A stretch of DNA of 7,533 bases from Bacteroidales bacterium (GTDB lineage Bacteria > Bacteroidota > Bacteroidia > Bacteroidales > UBA932), in assembly GCA_021443605.1 (NCBI GenBank), contig JABUTQ010000301.1, positions 1-7,533 on the forward strand. The letters are read 5' to 3'. The position numbers were made by a program, and so were the translations under genes. Positions 1-6,269 of the stretch are shown here, piece by piece (the stretch's first letter is position 1; each line of letters opens with the position of its first letter). The notes beneath the pieces are model-generated. The model was not told where the DNA came from. It made no database searches and was given only the letters and a program-made list of their open reading frames with translations.

Positions 1-1991
1 TTCATCTTGGCATAGAACTGAACTACCTCTTCCCCATCGCGGGCTCCGGTATTCTTGAGCTTGAAGTTGAGTTCATAGCTGTTTCCGTTATGCGATACCT
101 TCAAATCTGAATATTCGAATGTGGTATAACTGAGGCCGAATCCAAACGGGAAAAGGGGCTGCCCCTTGAAATACATATAGGTTCTGTTGTTCTTAATGTT
201 ATAATCCAACATATTAGGAAGGTCAAGAATATCTTTCACCCAAGTCTGGTTTGTGCGTCCTGCAGGATTATAGTCGCCAAAGATGACATCTGCAAGTGCA
301 TTTCCAAGTTCCTGACTGCACTGTGTGATATGGACTATTGCAGGCACGTTCTCGGCGGTCCAGTTGATTGCATAGGGGAAGCTGCTGATGAGAGCCACGA
401 CAGTGTTGTGATTTGCCTGCCATACGACTTTGATAAGGTCTTCTGTCTCAAGCTGAATTGAGCGGCGGTCGAGAGCCTCGCGTCCGTCACCTGCAACCGT
501 GCCGTATGCCCAGGGAGCCTGTACGGACATCTTGCCCCAATCCGGGCTTGTGGCCGGGTGGTTTCCGACACACACGATGCAGACATCTGCCCATTTTGCC
601 ACTTCCTGAGCCGAACCATCTGAATCCCAGCGCTGGAATTTTATCTCAACGTCCTGACCTTCAACAGCATTCTGGATACCCTGCAGAGCTGATACGGTAT
701 AAGTTGGAAGGGCGCCATACCAATCTTTGAGCACATCTTCAGCACGGTTTCCGAGCACGGCAATCTTCTTCACTTTCTTCTTGTCGATAGGGAGAAGATT
801 CCCTTCGTTCTTGAGCAGCACTACAGATTTTTGAGATACGAGTCTTGCCTTATCCTTGAACTCCTGAGTCTCCCAAGGAACGGTTTCACCAAACTCCATC
901 TTGTTGTAGGGGCAGGCGTTGTCGAACATTCCTAAACGGAGCATCGTGCGCAAATTGGCCTTGGTCCTCTCATTAAGCACCTCTTCTGAGATGTATCCGG
1001 CATCGTAAGCCTCTTTCACCTGGTCAAAGTTTGAGTCGATGAAACGGGACAGACCTGCCTCGAGAGAGAGCTTGATCGATTCGTTTATGTTCTCGGTATA
1101 TTTGTGGGCCATAGACATAAATCTCAATGCTCCGGCATCGTTCACGATGGTGCCGTCCATCTCCCACTCCTTATATAAGATATTCGTTATGAAGTCGTTA
1201 GCCTCGCAAGGAACTCCATTGTAGCGGTTGTATGCAGTCATCACCGATTTGGCACCAGCCTTTGCCCCTTTCCAGAATCCGTATGAATAATAATCCCTGA
1301 AGAGATCTTCATCGAAACGGGAATCGGTAGAGTAGCGGTTATCTTCGTTGCTGTTTGCAAGGAAATGCTTCATCAAAACAGCCCCGCGCCAGTATTTGGG
1401 GTCGTCACCCTGGATACCTTTTGTTTCGGAAGCCACCATCTCTCCTACGAGATAAGGGTCTTCTCCAAAGCTCTCTTCTGTCCTTCCCCAACGCGGATCA
1501 CGGGCGAGGTCTGCATTTGGAGCCCAGAGAATGAGGCAGTTACGACCACCTTCTTGCGAATAGTATCTCGCCTCGTAAGACATTACGTCACCTACGATAA
1601 ATGCCATGTTGCGATCCCAGGTTTCACCGATTCCGTATGCCTGCGGGAAAGCGGTACTGTTCACATACTTTGGCGGGACATAACCGGGACGGCCTGCGCC
1701 AGGCATCTGAAACTGTCCGGCATTTCCCATATTAGGCAGCTGGTTAGAACCGCCACGCACGATGCCGTGGATAGCCTCCGTACTTCCCGGATTTTCAATA
1801 CCAAGACGTGGAACACCTTGTCCAACAAGAGTTTGAAGTTTTTCATCCGTTGTCATCAATGAAACGGCATCATTCAGTCTCACCTCCTCCGAAAGATTCG
1901 GATTCTGATAGGGATGCTCATAAGTCTGTGCTCTCATTACCCCTGCAAATGAAATCAGGGCGGCACAAGCAAGCAATGTCAGTTTTTTCAT
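1..1991 (-). CDS. Secreted glycoside hydrolase family 3 beta-glycosidase (C-terminus off the left edge)
   Basis: This is a periplasmic or exported enzyme expected to remove terminal beta-linked glucose or xylose from oligosaccharides. About 663 codons are visible. Residues 1-21 form a signal peptide (MKKLTLLACAALISFAGVMRA, with cleavage before QTYE); a lipobox-like LLAC at residue 9 is too close to the start to be convincing. The N-terminal GH3 barrel carries DPRWGR (165-170), SFGEDPYL just after it, and the K208-H209 pair of KHFLANSNED. The predicted nucleophile is D285 in TIVNDAGAL. The second domain begins near residue 390 (VVLLKNEGNLLP) and includes GDGREALDRRS near 500 and FPFGFGLSYTTF near 615. 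A fibronectin-III-like domain starts after that (KLKNTGARDGEEVVQFY) and is cut by the window edge. The start is the only ATG that gives a full signal peptide; no Shine-Dalgarno is visible. The family call is firm. Substrate (glucoside or xyloside) and the acid/base residue cannot be fixed from sequence alone. Confidence 0.93.
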   Translation of the reverse strand, partial: MKKLTLLACAALISFAGVMRAQTYEHPYQNPNLSEEVRLNDAVSLMTTDEKLQTLVGQGVPRLGIENPGSTEAIHGIVRGGSNQLPNMGNAGQFQMPGAGRPGYVPPKYVNSTAFPQAYGIGETWDRNMAFIVGDVMSYEARYYSQEGGRNCLILWAPNADLARDPRWGRTEESFGEDPYLVGEMVASETKGIQGDDPKYWRGAVLMKHFLANSNEDNRYSTDSRFDEDLFRDYYSYGFWKGAKAGAKSVMTAYNRYNGVPCEANDFITNILYKEWEMDGTIVNDAGALRFMSMAHKYTENINESIKLSLEAGLSRFIDSNFDQVKEAYDAGYISEEVLNERTKANLRTMLRLGMFDNACPYNKMEFGETVPWETQEFKDKARLVSQKSVVLLKNEGNLLPIDKKKVKKIAVLGNRAEDVLKDWYGALPTYTVSALQGIQNAVEGQDVEIKFQRWDSDGSAQEVAKWADVCIVCVGNHPATSPDWGKMSVQAPWAYGTVAGDGREALDRRSIQLETEDLIKVVWQANHNTVVALISSFPYAINWTAENVPAIVHITQCSQELGNALADVIFGDYNPAGRTNQTWVKDILDLPNMLDYNIKNNRTYMYFKGQPLFPFGFGLSYTTFEYSDLKVSHNGNSYELNFKLKNTGARDGEEVVQFYAKM

Positions 1992-2075
1992 AATGGTTTT
2001 AGATAGATGGTTTAATAAGTGCGAATTTACGAAAAAATATGCTAAAGTGTCCTTCAAAATGGCCTGAAAAACGAT

Positions 2076-2110
2076 TTAAAAAGGGCTGAGGCAAAATGCC
2101 CCGGCCCTTT
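2076..2110 (-). terminator. Intrinsic terminator closing the riboswitch-led transcript
   Basis: On the minus strand AAAGGGC (2110-2104) pairs with GCCCTTT (2086-2080). An inner GGC/GCC stem lies around an ATTTT loop, and the hairpin runs straight into TTTTT. On the plus strand the hairpin is followed by CCATAAAAAA and has no U-run, so it works only for leftward transcription. It lies about 155 bases after the aptamer and about 85 bases before the GH3 start codon. It should therefore separate the riboswitch transcript from GH3, unless it is the regulated part of the switch. Confidence 0.8.
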
Positions 2111-2145
2111 CCATAAAAAAAACAACTATATAAACTATCCTTTTG

Positions 2146-2211
2146 CCAAAGGTCAGCAATAAAGGCATCCTGTGCTTATAGACAATGTAATGCAGGGGGA
2201 CAGACCTTTGG
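2146..2211 (-). repeat. 9-bp inverted repeat in the riboswitch spacer
   Basis: CCAAAGGTC (2211-2203 on the minus strand) is exactly complementary to GACCTTTGG (2154-2146), with 48 bases between the arms. The enclosed loop contains a possible short inner pairing GCAT/ATGC (2193-2190 with 2168-2165). A perfect 9-bp pairing at this distance is uncommon by chance in so short a region. It would put a large stem-loop between the aptamer and the terminator. No function is known to me. Confidence 0.5.
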
Positions 2212-2264
2212 AAGGAAACTATCACGACAACACCCGTACACCCGCAGGCAACATCGTCCATAAC

Positions 2265-2436
2265 GCATTGGGCAGGTCTTCTGACTTCTCCAATTGCACC
2301 GCCTTCTCAGTTACTCAATAACCAATGGCAAAGAGTGATGCAACAATAAAGGAGTTCACAGCAGCGGGAACTGTCCGGGATTCTCACCCGATTCCCTTTT
2401 AATCAGGAGGCACGAGCCCCCCTTGAACCCAAGTGC
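2265..2436 (-). promoter_or_regulatory. Cobalamin (adenosylcobalamin/B12) riboswitch aptamer
   Basis: The minus strand shows the conserved cobalamin aptamer core. GGGAATCGGGTGAGAATCCC is followed closely by ACAGTTCCCGCTGCTGTGA. Then comes a GCCATTGG segment matching the L5 position, and last the B12 box AAGTCAGAAGACCTGCC (2287-2271). The closing P1 stem is visible: GCACTTGGG (2436-2428) pairs with CCCAATGC (2272-2265) with one bulged base. The same 3' P1 strand contains CCAATG, which is exactly complementary to CATTGG in the L5 region (2327-2322). It could therefore pair there instead, which might be part of the switching. In Bacteroidota such elements usually precede btuB-type transporters or cobalamin synthesis genes, and none lies downstream here. 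Confidence 0.95.
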
Positions 2437-2438
2437 TA

Positions 2439-2446
2439 CAAAGGTA
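2439..2446 (-). promoter_or_regulatory. Possible -7 box in front of the riboswitch
   Basis: TACCTTTG on the minus strand matches the Bacteroidota -7 consensus TAnnTTTG exactly. It ends two bases before the first base of P1, so transcription would begin at or just inside the aptamer. No TTTG is present at the usual -33 distance, which would fall in the last codons of the acyl-CoA synthetase gene. The match is suggestive but incomplete. Confidence 0.3.
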
Positions 2447-2467
2447 AATATTTTTTTCAGAATAATT

Positions 2468-4150
2468 CTATCTGTATAGATATCTTTTTATGTTGTTTTT
2501 CGGATTCTTTTCAAATGGCTCTTTGACAATCTCTAAATTAGAGACATAGCTGTACCTCGGAAGAAAAGAATTGAGTTTGTTCAAGTTGTCTTTCATTTTA
2601 GATTTCACTCCGATTTCGCCAAAGCCATCTTTTTCCGCCTGTTCCATATCGGGATATACAAGCCCCACAATAGAAGAACCTCTCTGAATTACAATACATT
2701 CATCTACATACGGAAGCTGAAGCAACTTCTCTTCAATCTCCTCCGGATATACGTTCTGCCCCGAAGCTGTCAGTATCATATTCTTGGAGCGTCCTTTTAT
2801 AAAGAGGTTTCCGGATTCGTCTATCAGGCCCAAATCGCCAGTGCAGAGCCACCCGTCTTCGGTAAAGGTAGAAGCCGTGGCTTCCGGATTCTTGTAGTAT
2901 CCCTTCATTACGTTCCAACCCCTTACAAGTATCTCTCCCACAATATGTTGAGGATCCTCGGAATTAATCTTGACGTCATTTATGTCAATAGGCATACCGC
3001 AAGAGCCCAACTTGAATTTCAACGGTTGCTGGTATGAAATCAACGGAGCACATTCCGTCATACCATACCCTACAAGATACGGAATCTTCAACTTCTTGAG
3101 CCACGATTCCACCTCCTCGTTGATTGGAGCACCTCCGATGATGAGTATCTTCATTCCGCCGCCAAAAGCGTTCATTATTTTTTTGCGAAGTTTTTTCTTT
3201 ATAATCTTTGCCGAAGGCCACATCCTGAGCATCAGCTTCATAAACGGCTTGTTCACAACGGGAAAGACAGAAGTCTTGAACATCTTCTCTATCATCAGCG
3301 GCACTGTGAGAATCATATAAGGCTTGACTGCCGCAAGATAATCGAAGAGCATTTTTGATGATGATATCTTTTTGGGGAAGCAAATGCCACACCCTGAAGC
3401 AAGCTGATACAGGAATCCGAAGGTTATGCCGAACATATGCGCCATCGGGAGCATTGACACAATCGAGCCCCCTTCGTAACCGTAAATGGTTTTTACTGCA
3501 TACTGGATGTTTGCACTAATATTCCCATTTGTAAGCACAACCCCTTTGGGCACGCTGGAAGTCCCTGAAGTATAGTTGATTATACAAACTTCATCAAAAT
3601 TGTCTTCCGGATAGTGCACGTCTTCAATGGAGAAATTCGGATATTTCTCCCTGAAAAGAGTTTCAATCTTATCGACTGCAAACACAAGCTCTGCATTTCC
3701 GCCATCATATACAAGATCTCGAGAAGTGAGGGAAAAAATTGCTTTCAATCCGGATAAATTCTTTCTATCCAGCGTTTTATATATTTCGGTATCAACAAAG
3801 AGCAAGCTTGATTCAGAATGGTTCACCAAACTTTCTATACTCTCCGGACGGAAATCCTTGAGAATCGGAACGGCCACGGCACGATATGTAATGACCGCAA
3901 GACTGACAGCCCCCCATATTGGTGAGTTGTTACCGCAAATAGCCACTTTGTCTCCGGGCTTGAGACCGGCCTTTTCAAAAATTATATGGAGTTTCTCTAT
4001 TTCAACCGCAATCTGTCGGAACGTATATCCATCCCCTCCGATATAGCTCAGCACCTTGTTGTCCGGCAGGCGCTTCATTGCATCGGAAATGTATGTCAGG
4101 TAGTGAATCCTCCCTTCGGGATAGATATCAAAATTGGTCAAGTCTATCAT
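2468..4150 (-). CDS. AMP-forming acyl-CoA synthetase (fatty acid-CoA ligase type)
   Basis: This 560-residue enzyme of the ANL superfamily should activate a carboxylic acid, probably a medium- or long-chain fatty acid, to an acyl-AMP and then to an acyl-CoA. The core motifs are in order: the phosphate-binding loop YTSGTSSVPKG (193-203), YGMTE (362-366), TGDL (437-440), the hinge region KGRSKNMILTASGQNVYPEE (452-471), and the C-terminal catalytic lysine, most likely K555 in NPKNNIKRYLYR at the very end. The loop has SS where TG is usual, and the final motif lacks the glycine often found before the lysine; neither should abolish activity. There is no signal peptide, so it is cytoplasmic. The start at 4150 gives the expected family length. 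It is divergent from the HAD gene and ends 31 bases before the cobalamin aptamer with no terminator between. Substrate is not determined by the sequence. Confidence 0.92.
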   Translation of the reverse strand: MIDLTNFDIYPEGRIHYLTYISDAMKRLPDNKVLSYIGGDGYTFRQIAVEIEKLHIIFEKAGLKPGDKVAICGNNSPIWGAVSLAVITYRAVAVPILKDFRPESIESLVNHSESSLLFVDTEIYKTLDRKNLSGLKAIFSLTSRDLVYDGGNAELVFAVDKIETLFREKYPNFSIEDVHYPEDNFDEVCIINYTSGTSSVPKGVVLTNGNISANIQYAVKTIYGYEGGSIVSMLPMAHMFGITFGFLYQLASGCGICFPKKISSSKMLFDYLAAVKPYMILTVPLMIEKMFKTSVFPVVNKPFMKLMLRMWPSAKIIKKKLRKKIMNAFGGGMKILIIGGAPINEEVESWLKKLKIPYLVGYGMTECAPLISYQQPLKFKLGSCGMPIDINDVKINSEDPQHIVGEILVRGWNVMKGYYKNPEATASTFTEDGWLCTGDLGLIDESGNLFIKGRSKNMILTASGQNVYPEEIEEKLLQLPYVDECIVIQRGSSIVGLVYPDMEQAEKDGFGEIGVKSKMKDNLNKLNSFLPRYSYVSNLEIVKEPFEKNPKNNIKRYLYR

Positions 4151-4196
4151 TACTTTTAACTGTGTTTTACTTCACAATATTGCAAAAAAGAGTATC

Positions 4197-4232
4197 TTTG
4201 TCAAAATAGAAGTGACCTAATATATAGATTTG
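4197..4232 (+). promoter_or_regulatory. Possible Bacteroidota-type promoter for the HAD-VanZ operon
   Basis: TAGATTTG (4225-4232) matches TAnnTTTG exactly and lies about 48 bases before the chosen HAD start. TTTG at 4197-4200 could be the -33 element. The spacing of 24 bases is longer than the usual 19-21, so the -7 box is the better supported half. Confidence 0.4.
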
Positions 4233-4280
4233 GGACGAACAAGAAGGTTAAGGGATAAAATAAACGATACAGGGGCGAAA

Positions 4281-5132
4281 ATGAAGCGAAAAAAGACCAT
4301 AATTGCACTGATTTACGACTTTGACGGCACTCTTTCCACAGCAAACATGCAGGAGTTCGGCTTTATTCAGGCCATCGGAAAATCTCCTTCGGAGTTTTGG
4401 TCGATGTGCAACAACATTGCAGATGGGCAGGAGATGAACCACGTCCTGGCTTATATGAAATGTATGTTGGACGAAGCAAAAAAATGTGATATTCCTCTCA
4501 CAAAAGATTCTTTGGTCGGGTTCGGACGGGACGTTGAGCTATACAATGGCGTAAGGGAGTGGTTTGCCCTCATCAACGAATATGGTAAGAAAAAGGGGGT
4601 AATCATCGAGCATTATATCAACTCCTCCGGAATCACGGAAATCATTGATGGGACTCCCATCGCAAGGGAGTTCAAAAAGATTTTCGCCTGCTCATTTTTA
4701 TACGATGCAAGCGGCATTGCATCATGGCCTGCAGTCGCCGTGGATTATACCGCCAAGACACAGTTTCTGTTCAAGATAACTAAGGGAATCTTGGATATCA
4801 CCGACTCCAAGCTCGTGAACGACAGCCGTAAAGACGAAGACAAGCCGATACCTTTCCCGAATATGATTTATTTCGGTGATGGTCAGACAGATGTCCCTTG
4901 TATGAAGATTGTGAAGATGTTCGGTGGTAATGCCATTGCGGTTTATCAAAAACAGAATGAGAAGATGTCAAGAACCGCTCGCGAACTGCTCAAACAAGAC
5001 AGAGTGAATTTCATCTGCAATGCAGATTATTCGGCTGATGGGGAGATATACAAAGTGGTATGCACTATCATCGACAAGATAGCCGCTGAAAACGAATACG
5101 ACAGGCTTCGCCGCTCAAATAGTAAGAGATAA
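4281..5132 (+). CDS. HAD-superfamily hydrolase (probable phosphatase)
   Basis: This 283-residue cytoplasmic protein has all four HAD motifs. Motif I is DFDGT with nucleophile D13 and acid/base D15. Motif II is a serine in INSSG (S115 or S116). Motif III is probably K159 in DYTAKTQ. Motif IV is GDGQTDVPCM with D200 and D204. The roughly 100 residues between motifs I and II include a helical stretch (AIGKSPSEFWSMCNN onward), consistent with a C1-type cap that shapes the active site. The family most often removes phosphate from small metabolites; the substrate is unknown. The ATG at 4281 was chosen because AGGGG lies five bases upstream and motif I then begins at residue 13. The frame is open further upstream to a TTG at 4230, but that would overlap the likely promoter. 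The next gene starts two bases after the stop. Confidence 0.88.
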   Translation: MKRKKTIIALIYDFDGTLSTANMQEFGFIQAIGKSPSEFWSMCNNIADGQEMNHVLAYMKCMLDEAKKCDIPLTKDSLVGFGRDVELYNGVREWFALINEYGKKKGVIIEHYINSSGITEIIDGTPIAREFKKIFACSFLYDASGIASWPAVAVDYTAKTQFLFKITKGILDITDSKLVNDSRKDEDKPIPFPNMIYFGDGQTDVPCMKIVKMFGGNAIAVYQKQNEKMSRTARELLKQDRVNFICNADYSADGEIYKVVCTIIDKIAAENEYDRLRRSNSKR

Positions 5133-5134
5133 TT

Positions 5135-5524
5135 ATGAAGATAGAAGCTAAATACAAGATTATCAAGATTTTACTCTTGTTGATATATATAGTTGCCGTT
5201 AGTTTTTGTCTGTTTTACAATTTCAAGGGAAACAACGCATTTAACATTCCATCAACTATTTGGGGAATTCCGTCAGACAAGGTGATTCACTTCTTTTTAT
5301 TCTTGCCGGCACCAGTTTTGGCATTTGCAGCTTTCCACAACAAGAACATTCCCAAGTCTTTCCTGATTGTTTTCGTATCTACCCTCACGGTTGCGGCCAT
5401 TTTCGAATATGCGCAGCGCTACACGGGGTATCGCACTTCGGATATGATTGATTTTGTGGCAAATGCGGCCGGCATCGGCGCCGGGACGATTTTGTCTGTC
5501 ATACTGTACCACATCTGGCACTGA
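5135..5524 (+). CDS. VanZ-like integral membrane protein
   Basis: This is a 129-residue membrane protein with four predicted transmembrane helices at about 8-28, 50-67, 75-91 and 107-126. It has the conserved polar residues of the VanZ-like family: DKVIHF (48-53) at the start of helix 2, E91 and Q94 after helix 3, then R100, D103, D106 and N110 in the segment RTSDMIDFVANAAG leading into helix 4. Stand-alone proteins of this family are common in Bacteroidota and their biochemical role is poorly defined. The link of the name-giving VanZ to teicoplanin resistance should not be assumed here. The start lies two bases after the HAD stop, so the two genes are translationally coupled. The 3' end overlaps the convergent response regulator by 26 bases, and a dispersed repeat follows five bases after the stop. 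Confidence 0.85.
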   Translation: MKIEAKYKIIKILLLLIYIVAVSFCLFYNFKGNNAFNIPSTIWGIPSDKVIHFFLFLPAPVLAFAAFHNKNIPKSFLIVFVSTLTVAAIFEYAQRYTGYRTSDMIDFVANAAGIGAGTILSVILYHIWH

Positions 5525-6269
5525 GGCCGTCATCCTGAGCGGGAGCGAAGGATCTCATACCGAGCCATTTACGGAAAGCGGCCAGATATTGGTCTCCGAT
5601 ATGAATCAGTTTGCCGGCTATGACAATATCGTTGTCGCGCGTCACCGATTCTATCTTGTCCAATGCCACAATAAACGACTTGTGGACCCGCATAAACGCC
5701 CCCTCCGGCAGCAACTCCCCTGCAGCTTTCATTGTCAGATGGGTAATTAAAGGGGCATCCTGAGATTCAAGCCGGATGGAAAGATAGTCTTTCAAGCCGG
5801 AAATATACAGAATATCAGATAGTTCCACCTTATGAAGATTACCATCGGACTTGATGAATATTGATGTTGTTTTAGGTGACTGAACCGCGGCGGATGCGGC
5901 CTCTTTCATATTGAAATAATTGATAGCCTTTTCTGCAGCTTCAACAAATTTCTGGTATCTTATCGGTTTGAGAAGATAGGCGAGCGCATCAACGTCGTAA
6001 CTTTCAAGGGCATACTCCTTAAAGGCCGTGGTAAATATCACCCTCGTATTTTCGGGAAGCATTTTCGAAAGCTCCAATCCGCTCAAATCGGGCATCTGAA
6101 TATCGAGAAATGCCAGTTCCGGCCGGAGCGATTTAACCTGAGACAGAGCCTCCACGGGATCGGTAAATGAGGCCATCAGTTCGAGGGACGGAGTTCTTGA
6201 GATATAATTCTCTATCATCTGCACGGCCAAAGGCTCGTCATCTACTACTATACAGCGCAATTTATTCAT
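5499..6269 (-). CDS. LytTR-family response regulator with a repeat-derived C-terminal tail
   Basis: This 256-residue DNA-binding regulator is the partner of the adjacent kinase. The receiver domain (about 4-118) has the acidic pair D10-D11, phosphoacceptor D56 in FLDIQMPD, T80/T81, and K101-P102. The LytTR DNA-binding domain spans about 137-236 (IFIKSDGNLHKVELSDILYI through MRVHKSFIVALDKIE to DQYLAAFRKWLG). Residues 238-256 do not belong to that fold. Codons 238-247 (MRSFAPAQDD) are the reverse complement of the dispersed repeat at 5529-5557, and the last nine codons run antisense to the end of the VanZ gene. The start codon overlaps the end of the kinase gene by 8 bases, so they are co-transcribed and probably coupled. 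No target operator could be identified. The family normally controls cell-surface or secreted functions, but its targets here are unknown. Confidence 0.93.
   Translation of the reverse strand: MNKLRCIVVDDEPLAVQMIENYISRTPSLELMASFTDPVEALSQVKSLRPELAFLDIQMPDLSGLELSKMLPENTRVIFTTAFKEYALESYDVDALAYLLKPIRYQKFVEAAEKAINYFNMKEAASAAVQSPKTTSIFIKSDGNLHKVELSDILYISGLKDYLSIRLESQDAPLITHLTMKAAGELLPEGAFMRVHKSFIVALDKIESVTRDNDIVIAGKLIHIGDQYLAAFRKWLGMRSFAPAQDDGLSARCGTV
5529..5557 (+). repeat. Dispersed 29-bp imperfect palindrome, copy 1
   Basis: It begins GTCATCCTGAGCGG and ends AGCGAAGGATCTCA, with a single variable base between (G here). ATCCT pairs with AGGAT around a tandem G-A/A-G mismatch and a GC/GC step, giving a short REP-like hairpin. 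It matches the second copy in this window at 28 of 29 bases. It lies between the convergent VanZ and response-regulator stop codons, and inside the latter gene. It may act as a weak two-way transcription barrier. Similar sequences are familiar to me from intergenic regions of many bacteria. Confidence 0.85.

Larger units (their letters stand above)
2076..2436 (-). ncRNA. Candidate riboswitch-led noncoding transcript
   Basis: The stretch from aptamer to terminator would give an RNA of about 360 bases with no credible open reading frame. The spacer between them contains a 9-bp inverted repeat and a tandem repeat of CGGGTGT, so it may be folded rather than coding. This is inference from layout only. 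The alternatives are the 3' UTR of the upstream synthetase mRNA, or a leader whose original gene has been deleted. Confidence 0.35.
1992..2467. other. 476-base intergenic region: leader, terminator, spacer RNA and riboswitch
   Basis: No convincing protein gene lies here. Reading on the minus strand from the synthetase stop codon, it holds a -7-like box, a cobalamin aptamer, a roughly 150-base spacer with a long-range inverted repeat and a tandem 8-mer (2230-2245), an intrinsic terminator, and an 85-base AT-rich leader before the GH3 start. A promoter for the GH3 gene is expected in that leader. TAAATTCG (2022-2029 on the minus strand) is near the -7 consensus, but no TTTG sits at the right distance. 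A 61-codon reading frame (2076-2261, minus) crosses the spacer and the terminator and is judged not to be a gene. Confidence 0.7.

Noticed and set aside
1365..1862. 165-codon plus-strand frame opposite the GH3 gene
   Set aside because: The minus-strand frame across the same bases has the GH3 motifs WGR, FGEDPYL and KH, so the plus-strand frame is an antisense shadow.
2076..2261. 61-codon minus-strand reading frame after the riboswitch, as a B12-regulated small protein
   Set aside because: It has no ribosome site, its start lies only a few bases after the aptamer, it runs through both arms of the terminator hairpin, and it has no recognisable domain. It cannot be fully excluded, but RNA structure explains the region better.
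3218..3236. A third copy of the dispersed repeat (ACATCCTGAGCATCAGC)
   Set aside because: Only the CATCCTGAGC part matches; the second arm is absent, and the stretch is in frame inside the synthetase coding sequence.
2985..3392. Long alternative frames inside the synthetase (135 codons on the minus strand, 116 on the plus strand)
   Set aside because: They are shadows of a gene whose own frame carries every expected motif; their peptides match no family.
4230..4280. N-terminal extension of the HAD protein from a TTG codon
   Set aside because: The extension would overlap the -7 promoter box. The ATG at 4281 has AGGGG at good spacing and gives the normal distance to the DFDGT motif.
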